Source: Warburgia ugandensis
Taxonomy: Eukaryota > Streptophyta > Magnoliopsida > Canellales > Canellaceae
DNA: 64,000 nucleotides
Reading direction: 5' to 3'
NCBI GenBank assembly: GCA_035236585.1
Contig: CP141127.1
Coordinates: 71,715,495 to 71,779,494, forward strand
Shown: positions 47,801 to 57,890 of the stretch, piece by piece
Layout: each line of letters begins with the position of its first letter
How positions within the stretch are numbered: the stretch's first letter is position 1
Program-made: the position numbers and the translations under genes
The notes under the pieces: generated by a model
The model's database searches: none
What the model was told of the DNA's origin: nothing
Seen by the model: only the letters and a program-made list of their open reading frames with translations

Positions 47801-50800
47801 GTAACAGCACACTTTTACATTTCAGTGGCTAATGGTGATATCTCCATTACAAAGTTGAGCAGAGATAAGGTCAGATCTTCTTATATGCAAGAGCAAATCC
47901 TAGATGAAAAATCCTAGAAACGCTAAATAGAAAGATGAAAAACCTCCTCAGTGAATCAAGGACAAAATCTACAAGTGCATGGGCTGTTGAGATCTATATT
48001 TTGCATATGTTTGGGCTTATCCTTTCTTTTTATTCCATTAATGATATAGTGGTTGTTAGTTAATGCTTAATGGCATACTTGTAACTCATTTACTACTAAT
48101 TAGATACCTATAAACACATATGGGACATGAGATAAGATTGTTCATAAACCACTAATTCAATTGCTACTGTTCTTTTCTTCTTGTTTCCTTCTTTTCACAT
48201 TGTAACTGTTTTAATATTTACCAAAGACCACTGACAAAGACAAAAGAATATACTAGGAGCCAAAATGATTCCACTTTTCTCTAGGAACAGGCAATCACTT
48301 GGATACAATGGCCTCTCTCACACATGCTGTGAAAGATTCTTTTTTTTAATGTTAAGTGGATTTAACTCACAACTCATGCTATAAAAGATCATAGTATGGA
48401 TTTCACAACACAAGTTCTACAAAACCAATCAGTGGTTCTACACTGTCAAACAAATCACACCACTTAGGTCTCGTGATTTACAGATAAACATAGAAACGCA
48501 AAAGAATAGAACAGTACTTGATTTGCGGCACTTTTCTCAAATTATTTCTGCATTGTATTTTATTGTAGCTTTCTCCTTTCATGTCAGGTTAAGGAACAGA
48601 TTATGAGGAACATGTAGATCAAGTATCACTAGGCATTTCAATATTATCATCAAATCCACTTCTATTGATGGCAGCTTAAATAATTTCAGCTACATGCTGC
48701 ATACTCAGCAAAGTATGAGAACCAAATGTCAAGTCAATATGTCTAGCACAATTGAGACACAGATGATGAAATGATGGTAAGTCAAAGCATGATACCAGTT
48801 AGACTAAAAAGCATAGCAAATACTATATTTATAGCACAAGTCATCTATCTGATGCTACAAAAATGAGCTAATATTTACAGATTACAACAATAACATGAAA
48901 TGGCAATTGCAAGAACAGCAGAAGACAGATAAGAGCATAGCTTGATAGACATAGTGAAGATGCAATGATCATCCAAATCAGCTTACCTTTTCTGGGTTGT
49001 ATTTCACAATGATCCCAGGGACACCTTTCTCCAAACCCTCTTTCACTTTCAAGGCCCTCACCTTAAAAGAGTTACACTGTTTACTGAAGTACAGCAGAAA
49101 GTTAAATGAAATATAAGCATTTGAAGACAATGTGGCACAAAACACTAGCACAGAATTTGCTCAAGCTCAAACTGAAGTATCAATAACAATATTATGCACA
49201 AAAAGCGAGTTCTTATAGCACATAAAGAATACCAAAAGGCAAGCAGATGGAACCAATCAAGCAATCAACATGTACCCAATGTTCATAGAAGCAAACAATT
49301 ACTTAAGTAGTCAATCTTGAGGAAGCCAGAAAAAGGAGAGGCAAAGAAAAAATAAACCACCGAAAAGAATTTTCTTCCTTTTTTTCTTTTTTAAACGTCT
49401 GCCTAAAATATATCCATTTTACACATGCTTTTGAGGGCTATTTTTTATCTGGCCATTAAGGTTCTACCACCATAGCAACAGAAGGATAAAAGGGCAGCCT
49501 GGTGCATGAAGCTCCCACGTCTGCAGGGTCTGAGGAAGGGGTGTACCATGAGGACATAAAAGTCATTGCATCCAAAAGGAATTGACTCAGTTTGGCTTGC
49601 CAGGTGCTCAGATAACTCAACCCAGCTGATATGAGTTGTAGTGAAACTGCTAACATAAAACTTGGATACGGACGAAGTCAATCATGGCGAAAGGTGCCAA
49701 TTCATCAGAGCCCAGGCATTTTACTGAGATTGTTTTCCTCCACTGGATTCTTGCAAATTCAACAACATAGATGTGCAAAAATCCAACCATAACCAGTTTT
49801 TACAAGTATGACAAGGGCAGAGAGATGATTCACGGAAGAAATACAAGTGAAGTAGTGAAGCTAAACCACTGACAGCAATGACAGAGAGTGGAGAAGAGAA
49901 GGATGGGGAAGAAGGTTGGGCAGCTCTCCCACACTATTTACAGTTAAAACAGCATAAATGGAGTTATTTTTAGGATTTCTTTAAAATTACTTCTACAATC
50001 CTAAACTATTAGATATTTGTTAATGACTGATGACTGGTTAGACAGAAGGGGACCCTTGGCGCAATAGTAGAGTTTTCATCTTGTGACCTTGAGGTTATAG
50101 TTTCAAGGCATGGAAATAGCCTCCTGGAAAAATTCAAGGTAAGACTGCGTATTATAGACACTTGTGGTCCGCCCTTTCCCCAGACCCTGCATACACAAGA
50201 GCTTCTTACATCGGGCTGCCCTTTTCTAATGACTGGTTAGACAATTTCTTAACTTCGGCAATGCTGGTCCCAAGCCTGGATAAAAAAGGAGGGTTTTGCA
50301 TCAGCTGCTAACTGACAAGTAAAACCTTTTTGAAAAAGTTCAAAATAATTTTCTTATTTTCTCTTCTTACTTGGAAATGAATATGCTCATGTATATTAGT
50401 TTGTAAGTAAGAAGAGAAGATAATGAAAATCATCTTCAACTTCTTCAAAGTATGGCAGCTCTAACATGACATAAATTGATCATTGACATTCCCTCAAGCT
50501 AGGGCGTCCCCTGTAAGCAACACACTGCATCAGATCCCGGGTGCAGTGAAAAATAGGTAACGATTGCTAGGGCATTCCCCCAAAAGCAATGCGCTACATC
50601 AGATCCCAAGTATAGTGGAAAATGAGCAAGGGCTGCTAGAGCATCCCCTTTGAAGCTATGTGGTAGGCATGGGTTCATGTCATGGGGGTCGAGAAGTGCA
50701 TGGGTAAAAAGGCTATCTCAAGAGCATAAGAATCGTATTGCCACATGGAATATAAAGACACTGACAGAGAAGCATCTGGAGTTAGTAGATATAATTAAAC

Positions 50801-53800
50801 ATAAGAAAGTCAACATCGCTTGAATCCAAGAAACCAAGTGGAAAGGGGCTAAAACTAGAGAAATCAATGGGTATAAACTCTAATATGTAGGAAAGGGTAA
50901 TAACAAAAATTGTGGAGGAATAGTGGTAGATAAAGAATTAATAAATAGTTGTAGACGTTAAAAGAACTAGTGATAGAATTATAATAATAAAACCTATTCT
51001 AGGAGAGCATATCATAAATGTTATATGTGCATACACACCACAAGTAAGGTTAGAAGATATAATCAAGAGATAATTTTGGAAAAATATGAGGGGAGTCATG
51101 CAAGAAATTCCTAACATAGAAGGAATATTTATAAGAGCAAACTTAAATGGCCATGCAGGTAAAGAAAATGAAAGATATAATGGGATACATAGAGGGTATG
51201 ATATCGAAGAACGAAATGTGATGGGGGAAGCTATCCTTGGTACTATAAAATAAGAATATCATCTCTCTTGTTTACCAAACTGTGCCTTTTTTGGATGGTT
51301 CCCCCGATTTAGAAACTAGCCTTTATCTATGTATTTTAAGCTCCCCTAGAAGAAACGATGGCTCTAACTTCAGTGGAGAGGAGTCAAGTAGGTCATATCG
51401 AATCTCGTCTATCTCGGTTCACTTAGCAGCATATAGAGATGAAACTGTACTTGGATGATATGCTTCTCCCCCTGAGACTAGATAGACATGCAGCTGATGC
51501 TAGACCATATTAGGTTGATGCTAGCTCAAAGGTATTTACTTTTAGGGTTGGTTGCCTAATAAGAAAAACCTTTTGCTATAGATGGTAAAAGGGAGGCCTA
51601 TTAAGCTACTAATCCTAAATTGATTTAAAGATAAGATAGATCTTGGTCAAAAGGAAAAGGAGGCCGGTACTACAAGGAATGTATCTTTATGGATCCTATT
51701 TCTCATTATGAGAGTGAAATGACTAGTTTTGTAGAATGGAAAAATGACAAAAGAAGTCCTAAGTGTATCTAAAGGTAAAAAACAATTAGTAATGAAAACT
51801 TGGTGGTGAAGTGAAACAATGCAAAAAGTTATTAAAGAAAACGAGTGTATTTTAAAGAACACAAAAGACTAGAAATAATGAAAACTATGAACAGTATAAA
51901 AATGCTAAAAAGGTTGCCATAGAATAATAAGTAAGGCTAAACTTAAGGCATATGATAAAAAGGGCAGCCCCGGTGCACGAAGCTCCTGCCTATACGAGGC
52001 CCAAGGAAGGGACGGACCAGAAGGGCCTATAGTTAGCAGCCTTACCTTGCATTTTGCAATAGGCTAATTCAACGCCTTAAACCCGTGACCTCAAGGTCAC
52101 ATGACAACAACTTTTACCATTACACCAAAGCTCCCCTTCTAAACTTAAGGCATATGATGATTTCTATAATAGATTAAGATCAAGAGAATGTGAGAAAGAT
52201 GTATTTAAACTCACAAAATAAGAGAACAAACAGGTAAAGACTTAGATCACATTAAGTATATTAGAAGTGATAATCTAGAGGTACTAGTCAAAAATGACGA
52301 GATCAAACAAAGGTGGAAAGTTGCTTTCAAAAATTGCAAAATGACAACTACCCTAAGAATGTAGGGATTGAAAGTACTGTAAACCTAAATAACATTGAAC
52401 ATTATACATACATCTATAGGATTAAAATACTTGAAGTGAAAGAGGCCTTGAAAAAGATGAAATTAGGAAAAGCCCTAGGGCCTGATGGTATACCAATAGA
52501 GGTTTAGAAGTATATGGGAGATACTGGAGTAGTTTGGTTGACCAAGTTATTTAATAAGATTATAAAATCAAAGAAAATGCCGAATGAATGGAAAAAGAGC
52601 TCTATTATACCAATTTATAAGAATAAAGGACACATATAGAGCTACACTAATTACCGAGAGATCAAACTTATGAACCACACTATAAAACTTTTTGAAAGAG
52701 TGATTAGGAAGACGCTACGGCATGTGAGAAGTGTATCGAAGAACCAGTTTGATTTCATGCCTGGGAGGTCTAACATGGAAGCTATTTTTTTTACTAAGGC
52801 AATTGATAGAGAAATATAGTGAGAGGAGGAAGGACCTCCATATGGTCTTTTTTTACTTGGAAAAAGCTTATGATAGGATCCCTAAAGAGTTAATATGGAG
52901 AATATTGGGCAAAAAGGAGGTTTTGCATGGGTATATAGACATAATTAAAAATATTCATGGAGTAGTAACAAATGTTAAGACCAGTAGCGAAGAGACCAGC
53001 AATTTTTCTATCACTATAGAATTGCACCAAGGATCGACATTGAGACCATACCTTTTCACATTGGTTATGGATACGTTAATAAAACATTTTCACGAGGAGA
53101 TTCCATGGTGCATGCTATTTGCAGATGATATAGTTGTAATTAATGAGACAAGGATGGGCATAAACACAAAGCTAGAGTCATGGAAAAAAGTATTAGATTT
53201 TAAAAGATTTAAAATCAGCCAAATCAAGATAAAGTATATAGAATGCAATTTCAGCAAGAAGAGAAGCAGGAATCGAGCACCAGTAAAGATTGATAACCAA
53301 GATTGATAATTCATGAGAGTGGAGAAATTGAGAGGAAAGTTACCTAGAGAATCCAAGCAGGTTAGAACAAATGGAGATACGCATCAGAGTTTTGTATGAT
53401 CGACAGGTGCCACTTAAACTAAAAAGAAAATTTTGTATGATAACTATAAGGATGGCCATGCTCTATGAATCAGAGTGGTGTCCAGTTAAGGAACATCATG
53501 TTCATAGGATGAGCATAACGGAAATGAAGATGTTAGGATGGATCAATGGCAAGACAAAAATGGATAGAATTAGGAATAAAAATATTAAAGGAAACTTAGG
53601 AGCAACACCAATAGGTAATAAGATGGGGAGATTAGACTTAGATAGTTTGAACATGTCCAACGAAAACCAAAAAGGCACTAGTTAGAAGGAGTGAGGCAAT
53701 GCAAGTATAGGGTTCTGAAAGGGCAAGGGGAAGGCTCAAAAAAACGTGGATAGAAGTGGTGAAAAAATATTTAAAAACTTTATAACTAAATTAAGCCATG

Positions 53801-55756
53801 GTACTTAGTAGAGGGGAATGGAAGAACAAGATTCATGTGACTGACCCCTAATTAGGATAAGGTCTTGACGATGATGATGATGATGGTTATACAATTTCAT
53901 CCAAACTAGGTACCTCTCGGCCAAAGACCTATGCATTCTGCAACAGCCCACAAATTATTTTAGAATGAGAAATCTTGCTTTCTCTTCAAGGGAAAAGATG
54001 TGACCTAGAATAAGTGAGACTAAAGAAAAGAAACTACAACTAAAATCATTTAGAGTCCTTAGGCTTCTACCACAATGGCGGCCTTACCTTGCCTTGCATT
54101 TTCGCAAGAGGCTATTTCCACGTCTATAGAGTTCGAGGAAGGGGCAGACCACAGGGGTCTATAGTATACAACCTTACCTTGCATTTTTGCAAGAGGCTAT
54201 TTGCATGCCTTGAGCCCATGAATTCAAGGTCACACAACGACAACTTTACCGGCAAAGAGGCAAAGACATGGGTGGGTTATGGGTTATCCTAAGAAACCCA
54301 GCTTGCCTGTCAAAAGAAAAAAATAAAATCATTTAGAAACTATAAAAGCTAATAGAGATTTCAAGTTCAATGCTTTCTGTTGTACACGCTTCCAGTTTTC
54401 TGGGTGAAACATTTTTTCCCATTTTTAACTGGTAACTCACACAATAGTTTCTAGTGAGTCACCAACACAACTAACAAGCTGTGATGATTCACTAGCACTG
54501 GACAAAGACACAAAATTTAACCACAAGTTGTAATACCCCGTCTCAACATTTATTATGCCTGATAGCACCAGCCAATGACATAGTGATTGATATGAACGTC
54601 AGAAAGTGCCAACAATTACAAAGTATACATCCAATCTGCCACGTCTTCACATTTTAAGCTAGATCAAAATTTACTGCTTCAAAACAAAGAATAAGTAGCA
54701 TGTCACGTTCACAGGAATTTATTCGTGGACAAGGATGTGATAAGGTATTTAGTTTACTACATCCATTCGATCACAAGTTACTGATATTTCTCTGAGACAC
54801 AGAATTTTTTTCTATCTTCAGATGCTCTCCAACATCAAAATAAAACTCCGGTTTACAGACATTCGCAGAAATGAGGGATTTCTTTTACTAAAAGTTGATG
54901 ATATTAATAAGAGAAAGAAAAACTTACAACAAAAATGAGAGATGCTGGACTTCAGGGAGATGAAAAATACCTAACAGGGCACAAGACAAAAGACATGTGA
55001 AAGAGTCCAGAAGGAAAAAGCTTATCATGACTTGGAAGACACAAAATTACCGAGCCGACGTAGCAAAGACCCTAAGAACCTATAAGAAACCCAGCAGATA
55101 GACGTAAGACCAGTGGTAAGCGCTCAATAAAACCTTAACAGACTTCAAACCTAAAAAAAAAAAAAAAAACATTAACGCAAAGATTTTCAAAGCTCGATAG
55201 AGGAAAGAGTCAGAATAAACGAGAATGTGACTCAACTGTAAAACCCTAGAAAAACATGAAACCAAGATATAGGATTTCAGAAACCCTGAAGACTTTCGAA
55301 AACATAAAAGGCGGAAAAAAGGTCCTAGGGTTTTCAGAAGAGCAAAATCATCCGCTGCAAGAAACAAAAGAGAAAATCCCCTCGCCACTGTCCTCTACTA
55401 CTCACCATCCATCTATGCACAATAGTAGCGTGAAACTGCAGCAGCAGAACCAAAAAAAAAAAAAACAAAGAATCCGAATATTGTTACCATGCTTCAACAA
55501 TAATAGTTTTCCTTCCCTCGACAGGCGCACCAATCTCATCCGCAACAGGAACCTCCTTCACCGTGTTCTTTGCTCGCTTCGGCTTCTTGGCCAGAGGTTT
55601 TCCCGGTAGAGCAGACGCCACTGCTACTACTCCGGCGCTAGCGCTGCGAGTTTTCACGCCGGAGCTGCGAGTCCGCCGAGGAGAAGGTGGCAATGACGGG
55701 AGCGGCACCGGCGGGGCTTTTGTAGTCTCCGCTTCCTTTCGTTTCTTGGGCGCCAT
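40941..55756 (-). CDS. SELENOH: Selenoprotein-H-like thioredoxin-fold protein (Cys form), four exons
   Basis: Joined exons 55756-55488, 49083-48987, 43325-43266 and 41021-40941 give 507 nt: 168 residues plus stop, in frame throughout. Every intron has GT...AG borders. Residues 1-70 are basic and Ser/Pro-rich, starting MAPKKRKEAE and including RRTRSS and KKPKRAK. They act as a nuclear-localisation or DNA-binding (AT-hook-like) tail. Residues about 83-168 form the SelH/Rdx fold: KTIIVEA, then C90-K-Q-C93, ALKVKEGLEKGVPGI, NPEKPRRGCFEIREENGK, LLSMPRPF, and MDQVISDIIEKI at the end. Animal SelH has selenocysteine in a CxxU motif, while this copy has CxxC as expected in plants. The likely role is nuclear redox function; the exact plant substrate is not known. 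The gene spans 14.8 kb because its introns hold a LINE and seven SINE copies. Confidence 0.93.
41255..41432 (-). mobile_element. Au-type SINE, copy C, full length
   Basis: On the minus strand: 'ccttggcgcaacggtaaaag' A-box region, 'ggtcacgggttcaag' B box, 'cttgcaaaatgcaagg' and a 'ctgccctttttt' end. It is flanked by CCACCAAACC (41238-41247 and 41437-41446). This is the cleanest head in the window. Confidence 0.92.
41700..41800 (-). mobile_element. Au-type SINE, copy D, 5'-truncated
   Basis: Only the 3' half of the SINE is present, from 'gtaaggctgtg' to the 'gctgcgg' end. It is followed on the minus strand by a C13 run (plus-strand G run 41705-41717) and T residues. A 13-bp duplication CTAAAATTCCTCT (41678-41690 and 41801-41813) shows that the truncation happened at insertion. 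Confidence 0.88.
41829..41869. repeat. (AAT)13 microsatellite
   Basis: About thirteen uninterrupted trinucleotide units, just after SINE copy D. Confidence 0.95.
42659..42843 (-). mobile_element. Au-type SINE, copy E, full length
   Basis: The head, B box (ggtcacggattcgag) and body are recognisable but diverged. The flanking direct repeats begin AGGAAAATACCTTT (42636 and 42844). A few extra bases sit between the left repeat and the element. Confidence 0.88.
43266..43325 (-). other. SelH-like exon 3 (coding)
   Basis: 60 nt, phase 0 at both ends. Acceptor ttaactctcag, donor GTATAC. It encodes the conserved block PRRGCFEIREENGKTFVSLL, residues 123-142. Confidence 0.95.
43326..48986 (-). other. 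SelH-like intron 2
   Basis: 5,661 bp with GTAAGC...CTCAG borders. No SINE or LINE was recognised. 46560-47170 is strongly AT-rich with the block 'tcctcgtgggatcaatcc' (about 47060), reminiscent of the end of some plant gypsy LTRs. A poly-A run lies at 45539-45558. Short frames at 44573-46184 have no recognisable domain. Confidence 0.8.
48987..49083 (-). other. SelH-like exon 2 (coding, CxxC)
   Basis: 97 nt. Acceptor ctgtacttcag precedes TAAACAG, completing Cys90 as TGT and giving CKQC. Donor is GTAAGC after ...CCAGAAAAG. It encodes residues 91-122. Confidence 0.95.
49488..49560 (-). mobile_element. Au-type SINE, copy F, 3' fragment
   Basis: Only the 3' part matches: 'gcagcctggtgcatgaagct', 'gcagggtctgaggaagggg', then similarity ends. 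No convincing target duplication. Confidence 0.75.
50045..50228 (+). mobile_element. Au-type SINE, copy G, full length
   Basis: Head 'cttggcgcaatagtagagtt', a diverged B box, 'cttgtggtccgccctttccc', and a 'gggctgcccttttct' end. Flanked by ATGACTGGTTAGACA (50030-50044 and 50229-50243), 15 bp exact. It stands antisense to the host gene. Confidence 0.92.
51957..52138 (-). mobile_element. Au-type SINE, copy H, nested in the RTE LINE
   Basis: A full-length minus-strand copy with B box 'ggtcacgggtttaag'. It is flanked by an exact 20-bp duplication (51937-51956 and 52139-52158). It splits the LINE linker before RT, so it post-dates the LINE. Confidence 0.94.
52731..53306 (+). pseudogene. LINE reverse transcriptase fragment frame
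   Basis: The longest surviving frame of LINE copy 2, 191 codons. It covers RT fingers/palm with YLEKAYDRIPKELIW, HQGSTLRPYLFTL, the LFADDIVVI active site and FSKKRSRNRAPVKIDNQ. Its N-terminal 25 or so residues are out of frame with RT. The upstream RT part (GKALGPDGIP) is in the 52313-52507 frame. Confidence 0.9.
54081..54251 (-). mobile_element. Au-type SINE, copy I, internally rearranged
   Basis: The central block 'ttgcaagaggctattt' appears twice in direct order (about 54095-54120 and 54173-54200), with the 3' body between. The B box is altered (ccttgaattc). No target duplication was identified, so it is probably an old recombined pair. Confidence 0.75.
55488..55756 (-). other. SelH-like exon 1 (coding)
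   Basis: 269 nt from ATG (sense context tgttATGGCGCC) to ...GTTGAAGCATG with donor GTAACA. It ends two bases into the Cys90 codon. The frame is open upstream to 56014, but the family start MAPKKRK supports this Met. Confidence 0.93.
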
Positions 55757-56123
55757 AACAGAGAGAAAGACAGTTCCGCACTGCGATTCTTCCTCTGCTG
55801 CTTTTTCTTTTGCTGGTTGATGATGGAGTGAGACGCGAGTGGTCGATTTAAATGCGGATAATTTACTTGTTAATTCCGTTATTACAAGTTCCTTTCCCGC
55901 GCTTTTCTTCTCCCTTTCCCTTTTCGATCCCGTCCCTGATTCTTTGGAACGGTGGAGATCAGCGACTCGGGGTAGCATGAGTGCTCCTAAGTCTTTATCT
56001 AATCCGTTAATCATTTATCAAAATTAGCGGACATTTTTAGACCCTGTTTAGGTTTTTGTCACTAGAAGGAGAACCATTAGTTTTTGCTGAATTGGAGCGC
56101 ACCGAATCAAACGTCCATTTGAC
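55757..56123. promoter_or_regulatory. SelH-like promoter region, possibly bidirectional
   Basis: 367 bp between the SelH-like ATG (minus) and a plus-strand candidate exon at 56124. On the SelH strand a TATA-like atttaaat (55846-55853) lies about 90 nt upstream of the ATG. The minus frame stays open here, so a longer N-terminus cannot be excluded from sequence alone. Confidence 0.4.
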
Positions 56124-56204
56124 ATGGAACCGAAGGCACGGGCGTTAGCTGCTGATAGGATGCAAGTTATGGCAAAGGATCAACAAGCTGTTCGTGGAAT
56201 GCAG
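56124..56204 (+). other. Candidate first exon of an unidentified divergent gene
   Basis: ATG opens a 27-codon frame, MEPKARALAADRMQVMAKDQ and seven more residues to ...GMQ. It ends at 'gcag|gttaat', usable as a splice donor, and if unspliced it stops two codons later. The charged, non-repetitive composition looks more like coding than the surroundings. No family was recognised and no downstream exon was found. Confidence 0.25.
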
Positions 56205-57044
56205 GTTAATTGATCCTTCTTCCTTGTGAGTCTAAAAAGTGTAATTTGTCCTTGATTAAAAAGGTACCTTTTTCACTCATCCTAGAAAATCGTAAGGATA
56301 AGCCAAAGGAAGTAATTTGGAGATGCATTTTGGATACTCAACCTAGCAAGACCCTACCTTTGAGTGTCTAATTAATTCATCTCATTTAAAGTGCCTTAGA
56401 GTGTCTAGATAGAAAAATTCATCGTCGCTGTGCTATGCCATTTTGAGTTTTAAATTATGCCTACTGAATTTTTCAATTGAAATAGCCAGAAGCATTCAAT
56501 AGGCATGAACTTTTGGCTGTAGCTAAATAGGATACGTGTAAGTGAGATCATAAAAAGATAGGGCCCAAGTATTGTTGAGTCCATGGACAAGTTCCCACAC
56601 TAGTCCTGCAAGATTTTCCCTTTTTAAAGAAAGAAATTATTTTGTCCTCGTAGAAGCCCCAACCAATTGAAAAATCATGTCATTTTATCAATAAAAGTTG
56701 GCTGATTGAAAAGACTTCTATGTCCATCCTCTTTGTGAGTTGTAAGAAGATTCCCCAAAGGTCACTAAAGCAAGTACTAAAGTAGGCTATCTCAATGGAT
56801 GCACCATTTTTTCTTAGGTTTCTTTGTTTTATTGTTTTGGTGGACAAACCAAATAAATTGCATTGGGAAACAAATAAGTTAGCTTTTTTTAACAAAACTG
56901 ACAAAAGACATAATAGTGGCATATGTATACCTTTCTTTGCTTTATCGTAATAAAATTAGTAATTATCCTATAGTGGCTCTAAAACATCATATCTGACGTA
57001 CTTTTGTTTTTCTTTTGCTGAAGGCCAAGAGGTGAATGAAAAAC
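56205..57044. other. No supportable gene
   Basis: AT-rich, with short frames only on both strands. If 56124-56204 is an exon, this would be intron. No acceptor plus coding sequence could be supported. Confidence 0.4.
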
Positions 57045-57890
57045 CTTTGGCACTATATCAAGCTCATTTGCAAGAACAATGGGCCACCACTAATTTTCCC
57101 CTGCTGTGGGCCGTTATTATCTAGACATGTACAATAATACAATATGGGTGCACCTTTGGATAAATTGTAGGAATATATCAAAAGCATTTGCATGGATGGT
57201 GGAACCATCACCAATTTTTCTTCGAAGTAGGCTCATTGTCATCTAAAATTGTATAAAAATGCAATATGCTTGGGTTCACTGCCGAATAGTAAGATATAAG
57301 CATATTTGTATAGTAATGCAATGTTGGCCCACATATGTAAAACCTATGTCAATATATATAGCCCATTTGCATGATGATAGTGGGTCCACAATCATTTTGC
57401 ACATGTTTTATGGGCCCGTTTGCATCTACGGCTATGCAATAATGCAATGTGGGGCACATATATAGAAGATATGTAGCAATATATGAACTTCATTTATATG
57501 GACAGTGGGCCTACTACTAATTTTCACCTACTATGTGGGCCCATTTTTAATAAGTGGCTCATTGTCATTGTGAATCCATGACCTTTTTTTTTCTTTTGCA
57601 AGCGAAGAATTAAAAATAAAAAATAATAAAAATACTCATACACTCACTCACACACTCCTAAATCTAATCCTCACCCAAATGAAAAGTAGTAACTCAAACC
57701 TGCGACGAAAGGAAAAAGTCATTGACCTTTAGAATAATGCATTTTAGAATCATATATGAAAAACTTATATAAATTTGTTAAGCACATATGCACGCACAAT
57801 GGGCCACTATTAATTCCGACTTCCTATGTAAGCTTACTATCATCTAGACCTGTGCATAGCAGGCAATGAACACCACATATGAATAATATG
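57045..57890 (+). repeat. Degenerate tandem array, about 120-130-bp unit
   Basis: The sequence 'atatatc(a/t)a..gcatttgcatg', then 'gtgggcc..catcactaatttt' and 'tgtgggcccattgtcatct' recur at about 57053, 57173, 57351, 57479 and 57770. The intervening 57560-57770 does not match. From 57900 to 58200 related words ('aattgtccacacaaatgggct') occur in altered order. Confidence 0.65.

Larger units (their letters stand above)
50249..53885 (+). mobile_element. RTE-type LINE, copy 2, with nested SINE
   Basis: Flanked by GTTAGACAATTTC (50236-50248) and GTTATACAATTTC (53886-53898), a 13-bp duplication with one mismatch. The leader ('ggtcccaagcctggataaa') is followed by an AP-endonuclease remnant at about 50735-51235 (RIATWNIKTLTEKHLELVDI, IQETKWKGAKTREINGYKL). 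A linker follows, then reverse transcriptase at about 52410-53305 (KKMKLGKALGPDGIP, FDFMPGRSNMEAIFF, ELHQGSTLRPYLFTLVMDTL, MLFADDIVV). A C-terminal block lies at 53460-53690. The 3' end is 'aggataaggtcttgacgatgatgatgatgatg', a GAT tail instead of poly-A. It copies by target-primed reverse transcription. Stops and frameshifts make it inactive. The FADD catalytic motif is intact. Confidence 0.92.
49084..55487 (-). other. SelH-like intron 1 with LINE and SINE insertions
   Basis: 6,404 bp with GTAACA...TTCAG borders. It contains SINE copies F, G, H and I and RTE LINE copy 2, together more than half of its length. 54252-55487 holds poly-A runs (55146-55164 and 55452-55465) but no other recognised element. 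Confidence 0.88.

Noticed and set aside
55757-56014. N-terminal extension of SelH-like exon 1 by 86 codons
   Set aside because: The frame is open, but the family begins MAPKKRK and the extension has no similarity to it. It is treated as 5' UTR and promoter.
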